NCBI GenBank assembly: GCA_016792825.1
Contig: JAEUMI010000134.1
Span: forward strand, 24,342 to 88,341
Source of the DNA: Hyphomicrobiales bacterium
Lineage (GTDB): Bacteria > Pseudomonadota > Alphaproteobacteria > Rhizobiales > Aestuariivirgaceae
Length of the DNA: 64,000 nt
Direction of reading: 5' to 3'
The translations under genes were made by a program, and so were the position numbers. The notes beneath the pieces are model-generated. The model did not search any database, had not been told where the DNA came from, and worked only from the letters and a program-made list of their open reading frames with translations. Numbering within the stretch: position 1 is the stretch's first letter; each line of letters opens with the position of its first letter. This document shows, piece after piece, positions 7,428 through 15,349 of this stretch.

Positions 7428-9164
7428 ATGTCCACAGTTGCAACCGAATCTGATTACATTGGCAAATTGGCAGCGAAATTCCGCACCTGCCCCGCAACTG
7501 GCCTCAAGGTTGACCTCGCCGCGGAGCGCTTGATCAAGGCCAACGCCGTAGCAGCGGTTGTATTCCTGGCGATCGGAGGAACTTTCGGGCTCCTGGTCGC
7601 TTTGACGCGCTGGCCCGCGGTACACCTGCTGTCTTCCGATATGTTCTACCTCGTGCTGACGGCCCACGGCCTTGATGTATTGCTGCTCTGGATCATCTTT
7701 TTCGAAATGGCAATTCTCTATTTCGCATCCGCCGTCATACTCAGCAGTCGCATTGCTGCGCCGCGATGGGGTTGGGTAGGTTTTGCACTGATGGTCGTCG
7801 GCGGCCTGATGACCAATGTCGCCGTGCTCCAGGGCGATTCAAGCGTAATGTTCACCTCCTATGTGCCGTTGAAGGCCCAGCCGCATTTCTATCTGGGACT
7901 CATACTGTTTGCCGTTGGAGCACTCATCGGCTGTTTCATCTTCCTCGGAACTCTGGTGATTGCGAAAGAGGAGAAAACCTACGAAGGTTCCATCCCGCTT
8001 GTCACTTTCGGTGCTCTCACGGCCTGCATCATCGCTGTCTTCACTATCGCGTCTGGCGCAATCATCCTTGTTCCAACTTTCCTGTGGTCAGTCGGTTACA
8101 TCGCCAACATCGATACCCTGACTTATAAACTCGTGTGGTGGGCGATGGGCCATTCATCGCAGCAGATCAACGTTTCGGCTCATGTGGCCGTCTGGTACCT
8201 GATTGCGGCTGTGACCGTCGGCGCAAAGCCGCTGTCTGAAAAGGTCAGCCGCACCGCCTTCCTCCTCTACATCTTCTTCCTTCAGCTTGCCTCTGCCCAC
8301 CATCTTCTTGTTGAACCAGGCCTCAGTTCTGAGTGGAAAATAGTCAACACCTCCTACATGATGTATCTCGCTGTCCTGGGCAGCATGATCCACGGAATGA
8401 CCGTGCCGGGCTCAATAGAGGCAGCCCAGCGCAAGAGCGGTTATACCCGCGGTGTATTCGAATGGCTGCGCAAGGCGCCTTGGGGCAACCCGGCCTTTGC
8501 CGGCATGTTCCTTTCGCTGGTGATGTTTGGCTTCCTCGGAGGCATCACGGGGGTGATACTCGGTACAGAGCAGCTTAACATCATTATGCACAATACCCTC
8601 TATGTGCCGGGGCATTTCCACGCCACGGTGGTGACCGGAACCACTCTTGCGTTCATGGCGGTTACTTATCTTGTCGTGCCGCTTATCTTCCAGCGCCAAA
8701 TCATCTGGCCGAAACTGGCGAGATTGCAACCCTATCTGTTCGGTTTCGGGGCCGCCGGCATTTCGCTTTTCATGATGGGAGCGGGTACGTTGGGTGTTGC
8801 CCGGCGGCACTGGGATATCTCCTTCGCAGACGCACTGCTTCCCTATGGCTATCCGCCCATGGCGTCCCTGATGATGGGCCTGAACGGCCTGTCCGCCATT
8901 CTCGCGGCAACCGGAGGTGCGCTCTATGTCTTGATTACGGTCGGAAGCATTCTGTTTGGAAAGAAAGTGGACGAAACCAATGCTGTTGCCTCACTGGGAC
9001 CCATGCCCAAGAAGGTAGTGCGGGAAGCCGTCACCAAGTATGGTAATGCAGGCACCTGGCATCTTCCCGGGACCTATGTCCTGGTTGGCATTTTCTTCAC
9101 GACCTTCATTCTCTACTACTTCGTGAATTGGAAATATCTGTCCGAACTCTGGCCGATGCAGTGA
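7428..9164 (+). CDS. Heme-copper superfamily subunit I, predicted nitric oxide reductase (not cNOR/qNOR)
   Basis: A 578-residue catalytic subunit with about 13 membrane helices. The histidines expected of the superfamily are present: His80 and His398 for the low-spin heme, His242, His291 and His292 for CuB, and His396 for the active-site heme (PGHFHAT). In oxidases helix VI reads GHPxVY, and its Tyr is cross-linked to a CuB His and needed for O2 splitting. Here the same place reads GHSSQQ (residues 241-246), so Tyr is replaced by Gln246. The WW before GH fits the B family. Loss of this Tyr, the CuA partner, the FNR boxes and the nar/NO neighbourhood favour NO reduction. I start at ATG 7428 behind GGGAGG. 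That it reduces NO rather than O2 is an inference. Confidence 0.8.
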   Translation: MSTVATESDYIGKLAAKFRTCPATGLKVDLAAERLIKANAVAAVVFLAIGGTFGLLVALTRWPAVHLLSSDMFYLVLTAHGLDVLLLWIIFFEMAILYFASAVILSSRIAAPRWGWVGFALMVVGGLMTNVAVLQGDSSVMFTSYVPLKAQPHFYLGLILFAVGALIGCFIFLGTLVIAKEEKTYEGSIPLVTFGALTACIIAVFTIASGAIILVPTFLWSVGYIANIDTLTYKLVWWAMGHSSQQINVSAHVAVWYLIAAVTVGAKPLSEKVSRTAFLLYIFFLQLASAHHLLVEPGLSSEWKIVNTSYMMYLAVLGSMIHGMTVPGSIEAAQRKSGYTRGVFEWLRKAPWGNPAFAGMFLSLVMFGFLGGITGVILGTEQLNIIMHNTLYVPGHFHATVVTGTTLAFMAVTYLVVPLIFQRQIIWPKLARLQPYLFGFGAAGISLFMMGAGTLGVARRHWDISFADALLPYGYPPMASLMMGLNGLSAILAATGGALYVLITVGSILFGKKVDETNAVASLGPMPKKVVREAVTKYGNAGTWHLPGTYVLVGIFFTTFILYYFVNWKYLSELWPMQ

Positions 9165-9176
9165 GGAGTTGAGGCG

Positions 9177-10061
9177 ATGACCACAGCCGCCGCCGTTCCA
9201 CTCGTCAGGGATGTGCTGTCGATCTTCAAATTGCGGATCGGGGTGGCCATCATGATGAGTGCAGTCGGCGGGGTTGCAGTCACGCCCGGCATCATGCCTG
9301 ACCTATGGCGCGTGACCATTCTTGCGTTAGCGGTATTCCTTGCCTCGGCCAGCGCAGGTGCCTTTAATCAGTGGGCTGAAGCCGATCTTGACCGCCAGAT
9401 GAAGCGCACGGCATCGCGGCCCTTTGCTGCCGGACGTTTCCGGGCTGATGGTACATGGCTAACGGCGATTCTCGGGCTTCTCGCCATAGCAGTGATTATG
9501 GCCGCCTGGGCCGCCAACTGGTGGGCCGCATTCCACACTTTCATGGGTGCTTTCGTTTACGGCATAATTTACACTGTGTGGCTGAAGCGCCGAAGCTGGA
9601 CCAACATCATTGTTGGCGGGCTGGCAGGCAGCTTTGCGGTCCTTGCCGGCGCCGCCGCTGTCCATCCCGGCTGGCAGGCGGAACCGGTCATCCTTTCGAT
9701 CGTGCTGTTCTTGTGGACGCCGCCGCATTTCTGGAGCCTGGCTATTGCCGCGCACGACGACTACGCGGCCGCAAGCGTTCCGATGCTGCCGGTTATCACC
9801 AGCAATGCGCTGACTGCCAAGGTGATATTTGCCCACACTGCCCTTCTTGTCACGCTCTCATTGCTTCCGGCATTCTGGTCGATGGGCCAGCTCTATCTCG
9901 CAGGCGCCGCAGCAGGAGGGGCCCTTTTCCTCTGGACCAGCGCCCGGCTGGTGTTTGAACCGACGCGCAAGCGGGCCATTCAGAATTTTCTGGCTTCGCT
10001 GCTTCAACTTGTCTTGCTGTTGTCCGGGACGATTGCCGACCGCGCCATCGGACCTTTCTGA
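9177..10061 (+). CDS. ctaB: Protoheme IX farnesyltransferase (heme O synthase)
   Basis: A 294-residue UbiA-family membrane enzyme that attaches farnesyl to heme b to give heme O. The prenyl-diphosphate site is Asn64 followed by Asp70 and Asp72 (NQWAEADLDRQMKRT) and the second Asp-rich motif lies at AHDDYAAASVPML near residue 198. About nine hydrophobic helices are visible and the length is normal. It starts at ATG 9177 behind GAGG, 12 bases after subunit I. Its presence in this operon implies that the reductase carries a farnesylated heme (O or, after CtaA, A) instead of heme b. Confidence 0.93.
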   Translation: MTTAAAVPLVRDVLSIFKLRIGVAIMMSAVGGVAVTPGIMPDLWRVTILALAVFLASASAGAFNQWAEADLDRQMKRTASRPFAAGRFRADGTWLTAILGLLAIAVIMAAWAANWWAAFHTFMGAFVYGIIYTVWLKRRSWTNIIVGGLAGSFAVLAGAAAVHPGWQAEPVILSIVLFLWTPPHFWSLAIAAHDDYAAASVPMLPVITSNALTAKVIFAHTALLVTLSLLPAFWSMGQLYLAGAAAGGALFLWTSARLVFEPTRKRAIQNFLASLLQLVLLLSGTIADRAIGPF

Positions 10062-10852
10062 TGCGACGCCTCCATGCCGCAGCATGGCTGTTCGCCATGG
10101 CCCTGTCGTCTCCCGCGCTGGCTGACACGCGGGTCGACACCGCTCTCGACGTTTCACAAGGCGCGATCGGCAGCAGTGTTCCGGATTTCACATTTCAAAG
10201 CGCGGACAGCGGCAAGATCGCGATCCGCGACCTGCGCGGGAAACCTTTGCTGATCACGTTGATCTATACGGGTTGCGCTGACGTTTGCCCCACCATCATT
10301 GAGAGCCTGGCGTCCTCCGCCGAGACAGCCGAGGCCGCGTTGGGCAAGGACAGTTTTAACATCATCGCAATCGGATTTGACACCCGCAACGACACCCCCG
10401 ACCGCATGCGTTCATTTGCCCGCGCCCATAATGCGGGAGGCGACAATTGGCATTTTGCGAGTTCCGACGCTAAAACCATAAATCGCTTAAGCGAGGCGGT
10501 TGGCTTCAATTTCTTTCCATCGGCCGGTGGCTTTGACCACATGGCCCAGGTGACGATCCTCGACAAGAATGGCACAATCTATGAGCAGGTATACGGCAGC
10601 AGCTTTGAGCCGCCTGCCATTGTCGAGCCGCTGAAGCAATTGGTATTCGGCCATCAGCGCCCGGCATTCTCTCTTGCAGGATTGGGCGATCGGATCAGGC
10701 TTTTCTGCACTATCTACGACCGCAAGACTGGCCGCTATTATTTCAGCTATGCGTTGCCTCTTTCAATAATCATTGGCCTTGGATGCCTGCTCGGGATATT
10801 TGTGTTCCTCATGCGTGAGACTCGAAAATCCGCCAAAGCCGAGGGGCGATAG
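10061..10852 (+). CDS. SCO1/SenC-type copper chaperone
   Basis: A 263-residue periplasmic thioredoxin-fold protein that delivers copper to CuA or CuB centres. The copper site is complete: Cys72 and Cys76 in TGCADVCP and His160 in GFDHMAQ. A signal peptide covers about residues 1-21. Unusually, there is also a C-terminal membrane helix at about residues 230-252 (YALPLSIIIGLGCLLGIFVF), while most SCO proteins are anchored at the N terminus. The start overlaps the heme O synthase stop by one base (TGATG). It is expected to load copper into the subunits encoded just upstream. Confidence 0.92.
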   Translation: MRRLHAAAWLFAMALSSPALADTRVDTALDVSQGAIGSSVPDFTFQSADSGKIAIRDLRGKPLLITLIYTGCADVCPTIIESLASSAETAEAALGKDSFNIIAIGFDTRNDTPDRMRSFARAHNAGGDNWHFASSDAKTINRLSEAVGFNFFPSAGGFDHMAQVTILDKNGTIYEQVYGSSFEPPAIVEPLKQLVFGHQRPAFSLAGLGDRIRLFCTIYDRKTGRYYFSYALPLSIIIGLGCLLGIFVFLMRETRKSAKAEGR

Positions 10853-10856
10853 GCCC

Positions 10857-12434
10857 ATGCATTTTGTTCGAAGGCCACTCCGCGCCGGATTTGATGCGGG
10901 TGAACGTCTTTTCGCGCTGGCGTTCCCTGCTAACGCAAACCCCCTGCTTAATCTTGGCGCGCTCGGTTTCTTTTTCTACTGGATCGTAACTGTCAGCGGC
11001 ATCTACGTTTACATTTTTTTTGACACAGGAGTCACTCAGGCTTTCGCCTCAATCGAGTACATGACGAATGAGCAGTGGTATGCGGCAGGCCTCATGCGCA
11101 GCCTGCATCGCTATGCCTCAGATGCCCTGGTCGCCGTCGTGCTGCTCCACATCCTGCGCGAATTTTCGCGCGACCGTTATCGAGGTGTCCGATGGTTCAA
11201 CTGGGTAACTGGAGTTCCCGTGTTGCTGTTCATCTACATAGCCGGCATCAGCGGCTACTGGCTGGTTTGGGACAATCTTGCCCAATATGTCGCGATCGTT
11301 TCGACCGAATGGCTGGATCATCTGCCGTTCTTCGGACAGCCAATTGCCCGCAATTTCCTGTCGCCCGAAACACTCGAAAGCCGCTTCTTCACACTGATGA
11401 TTTTCATGCACATCGCAGTGCCACTGATCGCACTTATCGGTTTGTGGGTCCACCTTCAACGGGTAAGCAAGCCGCGGATCAATCCGCCTCGGGAATTGGC
11501 CATCGGAACCGCACTGGCGCTGCTGGCGCTTTCTGCCGTGTATCCAGCGACAAGCCAGGGCGCTGCAGACCTGGCCAAGGTTCCGGGCAGCATTGGCCTC
11601 GATTGGTTCTACCTTGGCGCCTATCCCCTGCTTGAAACTCTTCCGGGGCCGGTGACGTGGAGCACGGCCGTCACCCTGCTCATAATCATGGTGGCAATTC
11701 CCTGGCTTCCCCCGATGAAGCGGCAGCGCGCCGCCGTCGTAGATCTCGCCAACTGCAACGGCTGCACCCGTTGTATGAATGATTGCCCCTACAGCGCAAT
11801 CACTATGCAAATCCGAAGTGACGGCAGGCCTTTTGAGGGCGAAGCAGTCGTTGATCCCAATCTCTGTGTTGCTTGCGGAATATGCGCGGGCGCTTGCCCC
11901 ACATCGACTCCCTTCCGCCGCCTTTCTGACCTGATTCCCGGCATCGACCTGCCAGACCGTTCCATGGCGGCGATTCGCGCCGAAGTCGAAGACGAGGGGG
12001 CGCGAATCACTGGCCCAGCCCGCATCATGATTTTCGGCTGCATCAATGCTGGCGTGGCAATGTCGTGCCGTTCGGACAATGTGGGCGTCGTTTCATTGAA
12101 CTGTACGGGGCAATTGCCACCATCCTTCATTGATTATGTCATCAGCCAGAAGTTCGCAGATGGTGTAATCATCGCAGGCTGCAGTGAAAACAGCTGCCAC
12201 AACAGGTTCGGCACCAGATGGACTGCAGACCGGCTATCTGGCGCACGCGACCCGAATCTCCGGGCACGTGTGCCGCGCGAGCGGCTTGTGGTTGTCTGGG
12301 CTGGAAGGCTTGGAGTTTCCATGCTTCGCCGGGAGATTTCCACCCTTGCGGCACGACTTGCGATCCTTGGCCCGTTCAAACCCAAAATGTACAGCAGAGG
12401 CGCCATAGCTGAGGAAGAGAAGTCCGATGCCTAA
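10857..12434 (+). CDS. Cytochrome b / two-[4Fe-4S] ferredoxin / MvhD-like fusion protein
   Basis: A 525-residue three-part membrane protein. The N-terminal part (about 30-280) resembles the core of cytochrome b: the two heme pairs are His84/His98 and His185/His199, each 14 apart as in bc1/b6f proteins. Residues 290-350 hold two bacterial ferredoxin motifs, Cys300-303-306-310 and Cys337-340-343-347. The C-terminal part (about 395-500) resembles the MvhD / FrhD-like Fe-S subunit of methanogen and hydrogenase complexes, with FGCINAG, SLNCTGQLPP and IIAGCSENSCHNRFG. Start is ATG 10857, five bases after the SCO gene. It probably links the quinone pool to a soluble carrier and perhaps to the reductase. 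The function is unproven. Confidence 0.8.
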   Translation: MHFVRRPLRAGFDAGERLFALAFPANANPLLNLGALGFFFYWIVTVSGIYVYIFFDTGVTQAFASIEYMTNEQWYAAGLMRSLHRYASDALVAVVLLHILREFSRDRYRGVRWFNWVTGVPVLLFIYIAGISGYWLVWDNLAQYVAIVSTEWLDHLPFFGQPIARNFLSPETLESRFFTLMIFMHIAVPLIALIGLWVHLQRVSKPRINPPRELAIGTALALLALSAVYPATSQGAADLAKVPGSIGLDWFYLGAYPLLETLPGPVTWSTAVTLLIIMVAIPWLPPMKRQRAAVVDLANCNGCTRCMNDCPYSAITMQIRSDGRPFEGEAVVDPNLCVACGICAGACPTSTPFRRLSDLIPGIDLPDRSMAAIRAEVEDEGARITGPARIMIFGCINAGVAMSCRSDNVGVVSLNCTGQLPPSFIDYVISQKFADGVIIAGCSENSCHNRFGTRWTADRLSGARDPNLRARVPRERLVVVWAGRLGVSMLRREISTLAARLAILGPFKPKMYSRGAIAEEEKSDA

Positions 12435-12930
12435 TTTGACGCAATACATTGGTCAGGCCCTCCTCTATGCGACATTTGCCGCAGCTATTGGGACCCTTGC
12501 ATCATGGCCGAGCCACACTCAATTGCCCGCGAACTCGGCCCAGATCAAACTGGCTTTCAATCACGGCGGTGCGCGCGTTGAAGATTGCCGGAAGCTTACA
12601 GCACAGGAGCTTTCAAAGCTGCCGAGCAACAAGCGGAAACCCAACGACTGCTCACGTGAGCGTGTGCCTGTCACGATCCAGCTGATGGTCGACGGCAATT
12701 TGCTCTATGATGCCGTGTTGCTGCCAAGCGGCCTTTCCAGCGATGGGCAGGCCCGAACCTACCAGAAATTCACTGTACCCGCAGGCAAACATGTTATCCT
12801 GGCGCGGCTTCGAGACAGCAAACGGGCCGAAGGCTTCGACTATGAAAGCAAATTTGAAGGCGAGTTGTCTTCCCGGCAAAATCTCGCCATCGATTTCAAG
12901 GCCGAACAGGGAGGCTTCCTCTTCAGGTAG
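12427..12930 (+). CDS. Unknown anchored periplasmic protein of the heme-copper operon
   Basis: A 167-residue protein I do not recognise. Residues 6-26 form a hydrophobic stretch that could be a signal peptide or anchor, and the rest is predicted to lie in the periplasm. The body looks beta-rich (VTIQLMVDGNLLYDAVL, FTVPAGKHVILARLRD), as in immunoglobulin-like or cupredoxin-like folds. It has two cysteines, in EDCRKL and NDCSRER. It overlaps the fusion gene by eight bases and is followed ten bases later by a bacteriohemerythrin, so it belongs to the operon and may help assemble or protect the reductase. Confidence 0.7.
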   Translation: MPNLTQYIGQALLYATFAAAIGTLASWPSHTQLPANSAQIKLAFNHGGARVEDCRKLTAQELSKLPSNKRKPNDCSRERVPVTIQLMVDGNLLYDAVLLPSGLSSDGQARTYQKFTVPAGKHVILARLRDSKRAEGFDYESKFEGELSSRQNLAIDFKAEQGGFLFR

Positions 12931-12940
12931 CGGATCAAAA

Positions 12941-13339
12941 ATGTCACTCATTGAATGGCGGAAGGAATTTGAAACCGGCATACCCGATGTAGATCACGAG
13001 CATCAGGAACTTGTCGATATCATCAACCGGTTGCATGCGCACATAGTGGGCGGTGCCGACCGATCTCACATAACCAAGTTTCTCGGCGAAGTATTCGCCA
13101 AGATCGCGGCGCACTTCGCGCTTGAGGAATCGATCATGCGCAAGCATGCGTACGATGAATATGAGGCGCACAAAGCTGAACATGAACGGCTGCTTGACGA
13201 GATCCGGGATATCATGGACGCTCAGCAGGACAACCCAACTTCCGCCTATGGCGACAGCCTATCGTCGACGGTACGGGACTGGTTTGTCAATCACTTCAAA
13301 TCGAAGGATGCCCGGCTGCACAAGAAACTGGGTGTGTAG
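12941..13339 (+). CDS. Bacteriohemerythrin
   Basis: A 132-residue single-domain hemerythrin. The di-iron ligand set is visible: His21 in the D-x-x-HEHQEL region, His58 and Glu62 in AHFALEES, His77 and His81 in AHKAEH, and His118 with Asp123 near the C terminus (NHFKSKD). Length fits the bacterial family. Such proteins carry O2 or NO to membrane oxidases or scavenge them. ATG 12941 begins with the canonical MSLIEWRKEFETGIPDVDHEH pattern; longer starts run into the upstream gene. It closes the heme-copper operon and could supply NO to, or keep O2 away from, the reductase. Confidence 0.9.
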   Translation: MSLIEWRKEFETGIPDVDHEHQELVDIINRLHAHIVGGADRSHITKFLGEVFAKIAAHFALEESIMRKHAYDEYEAHKAEHERLLDEIRDIMDAQQDNPTSAYGDSLSSTVRDWFVNHFKSKDARLHKKLGV

Positions 13340-13429
13340 CCCGGTTCCCAGTGCGGGCATCAACAGACACAGGACCTGCTGCAATCACGCCGTCAGCTGC
13401 CGCCGGCACGCCATTCTGTCGAACGCCTA

Positions 13430-14131
13430 TCAATCCTTTTCCGGGCCCCCTTCAAAGTAGCGCCGCAACTTGCCAATATCGTCAATGATGGCAATGTTCT
13501 GTTCAATACTGACGCCGATCTGCTTGAGCTTTGCAAAGGCCCGGGAAAGACTCTCGGGCTGCAAGCCCAGACGTCCGGCAATCAAGGTCTTGTCGTAAGG
13601 CAAGTTCAACCGGCAAGTACCTGTCTGTTCCATGCACTGCGACGAGAGGAATTCTGCCACTCGCTGCGCCCCTGTATGGGCCTTGAGCTGTTCGATCTGC
13701 TGGACCAGCATATGGAGATGCATCGACGTCGATGCCAGCATGGCCAGACCGATTTCGGCGTTTTCGCGGATCAATCGGAGAAGATTGCCGCTATGGACGC
13801 ACAACAAGCGGCCCTCGGTCACGGCCTCGCCGCTCGCTGGGAAGCGCCCGCCCACGAAGGCCGCTGCCTCGGCAAAGCTTTGCCCACGGGTAAAGACCGC
13901 AACGACAGTTTCCCCGCCCGATGGCGCTATCCTGTATATTTTGACCCAGCCTTCAAGCACCACAAAGAAGTAGCTGACTGGATCGCCTTGCACAAAGAGG
14001 AGTTCGCCCCGCGATACCACTCTCACCGTTGCGCCAGTGAGCAACATTTCGAACGTTGGCTGGGGCAGACCCGAAAAAATCGGTGCCGCCCGCACAATAG
14101 CCTTGTCAGAATTTTCGATCAGAAATGACAC
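13430..14131 (-). CDS. Crp/Fnr-family regulator, DNR/NNR type
   Basis: A 233-residue regulator with an N-terminal cyclic-nucleotide-type sensor domain (about 15-130), a dimer helix and a C-terminal winged helix. It lacks the N-terminal cysteine cluster of FNR, so it does not sense O2 by a [4Fe-4S] cluster. The QIEQLKAHTGAQRVAEFL linker and the recognition helix around PESLSRAFAKLKQIG match the DNR/NNR group, which senses NO and activates denitrification genes at FNR-like boxes. It faces the heme-copper operon tail to tail and lies head to head with ftrA. It probably acts at the boxes at 6089 and 6615. Confidence 0.85.
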   Translation of the reverse strand: MSFLIENSDKAIVRAAPIFSGLPQPTFEMLLTGATVRVVSRGELLFVQGDPVSYFFVVLEGWVKIYRIAPSGGETVVAVFTRGQSFAEAAAFVGGRFPASGEAVTEGRLLCVHSGNLLRLIRENAEIGLAMLASTSMHLHMLVQQIEQLKAHTGAQRVAEFLSSQCMEQTGTCRLNLPYDKTLIAGRLGLQPESLSRAFAKLKQIGVSIEQNIAIIDDIGKLRRYFEGGPEKD

Positions 14132-14448
14132 ATCGCCCTCGTCACTCCCCTTATTGCCCTGAACTCCCTTGAGATCAATGTATTAGTATCGAACGGCGAT
14201 GTCGGAGTGGCACTTGCCTTAACCGTCGGGGCTCAAACGCGCTATCGCCTTACTCCCGATGATTTCGCGTGAGCGCGATCAGGAGCTTATAACTCTTCTA
14301 ATGTATTGATTTAGTGCGATCTTTTTACACATCGCGCGCCTTCCAAACCGAGCATATAGAGTTATCCGACTAATTAAGTCGGATTATTTGATTGCATTCG
14401 GAACGGACCGTCCGACCGTCTCAAGTGATCAGTAGGAGGAACTCATTC
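14132..14448. other. Divergent intergenic region between the DNR-like regulator and ftrA
   Basis: This 317-base stretch has no credible gene. It is AT-richer than its surroundings in the right half. It holds the 21-base dyad at 14364-14384 and an 11-base palindrome, CGGACCGTCCG, at 14404-14414 about 35 bases before ftrA. I found no complete FNR-type box in it. Confidence 0.7.
14364..14384. promoter_or_regulatory. Perfect dyad before ftrABCD, resembling an IscR type 1 site
   Basis: ATCCGACT and AGTCGGAT form perfect 8-base arms around a 5-base AT spacer. The GACT-N5-AGTC core and the YY/RR flanks match the core of the known IscR type 1 motif, with deviations at outer positions. It lies about 65 bases before the ftrA start codon, so it probably lets an Rrf2-type iron or Fe-S sensor control the iron-uptake operon. 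Confidence 0.55.
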
Positions 14449-14985
14449 ATGCGTAGATTCACTCTCGTTCTTGCTGTCCTGGCTCTTGATGCGGGCTGGG
14501 CGATCGCCAAGGAAATCCCGATCGATAAGCCGCGGGCCGCCTCGGGGATGGAGATCGCCGCCGTCTATCTTCAGCCAATCGAAATGGATCCGCCTGGCAT
14601 GATGCGCGATGCCAAGGACTCCGATATCCATCTGGAAGCTGACATCAAGGCGGCGAAGGACAACAGCAACGGTTTCGCGGAGGGTGACTGGATACCCTAT
14701 CTCAGCATCGCTTACGAACTGGTGCATCTCGAAGGCGGGGAGACGCAAAAGGGTAGCTTCATGCCGATGGTCGCCAATGATGGACCGCACTACGGCGACA
14801 ATTTGAAACTCGCAGGGCTTGGAAAATACCAGCTTAAATTGACGGTGGCGCCGCCATCCGCCAGTTCCCATGCGCATTTCGGACGGCACACCGACAAGGA
14901 AACGGGCGTTGGTGAATGGTTCGAACCGTTCACGGTGGAGTATCACTTCGTCTATGCCGGAGTTGGCAAGAAGGGGAGTTACTGA
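14449..14985 (+). CDS. ftrA: Periplasmic iron-binding protein, P19/FtrA family
   Basis: A 178-residue secreted protein of the P19/Tp34 family, which binds copper and ferrous iron for FTR1-type uptake. A signal peptide covers about residues 1-20 (VLAVLALDAGWAIA). The family pattern is seen in the Met- and His-rich sites: EMDPPGMM, DIHLEADI, LVHLEGG, PHYGDN and SHAHFGRHTD. It starts at ATG 14449 behind AGGAGGA at 14435-14441. The order with ftrB, ftrC and ftrD is the same as in the Brucella and Bordetella ferrous-iron systems. Confidence 0.92.
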   Translation: MRRFTLVLAVLALDAGWAIAKEIPIDKPRAASGMEIAAVYLQPIEMDPPGMMRDAKDSDIHLEADIKAAKDNSNGFAEGDWIPYLSIAYELVHLEGGETQKGSFMPMVANDGPHYGDNLKLAGLGKYQLKLTVAPPSASSHAHFGRHTDKETGVGEWFEPFTVEYHFVYAGVGKKGSY

Positions 14986-14990
14986 GCGGA

Positions 14991-15341
14991 ATGATGTCGC
15001 CCCGAAATCAAACACTCCCGCTTCTGCTCGGAATCCTCGCACTGGCCGCCACGGCCTTTCCGGCATTGGCTGGCGACGAGCCGACCTTCCGGATCGAGTT
15101 CCGGAATGGGCATATTTCCCCGGGCCGTATTGAGGTTCCAGCGAAGACGCGATTCCGCCTGGAGCTGGTGAACACAGGCGAAATGCCGGCGGAATTCGAG
15201 AGCCTTGAACTGCGCAAAGAGAAGGTGATTGCGCCGGGATCCGAAACAGTAATGGTGATCCGCACTCTCGATCCTGGTGAATATTCGTTTTTCGATGATT
15301 TCCAGCCCGGGTCTCCGCCGGCAATCCTGACTGCGAAATAG
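14991..15341 (+). CDS. ftrB: Cupredoxin-like periplasmic protein FtrB
   Basis: A 116-residue secreted protein with a signal peptide at about residues 1-26 and a cupredoxin-type beta sandwich (FRIEFRNGHISPGRIEVPA, then LDPGEYSFFDDFQPG). In the FtrABCD system this partner is thought to oxidise or hand over iron at the permease. The classical type 1 copper ligand set is not complete here: no Cys is seen in the mature domain. Start is ATG 14991 or 14994. It lies five bases after ftrA and eight before ftrC. Confidence 0.85.
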   Translation: MMSPRNQTLPLLLGILALAATAFPALAGDEPTFRIEFRNGHISPGRIEVPAKTRFRLELVNTGEMPAEFESLELRKEKVIAPGSETVMVIRTLDPGEYSFFDDFQPGSPPAILTAK

Positions 15342-15349
15342 CGCCGCGC

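Noticed and set aside
14169-14178. TTGAGATCAA before the DNR-like gene as an FNR box
   Set aside because: The two halves lack the four-base spacer of the FNR/Dnr site.
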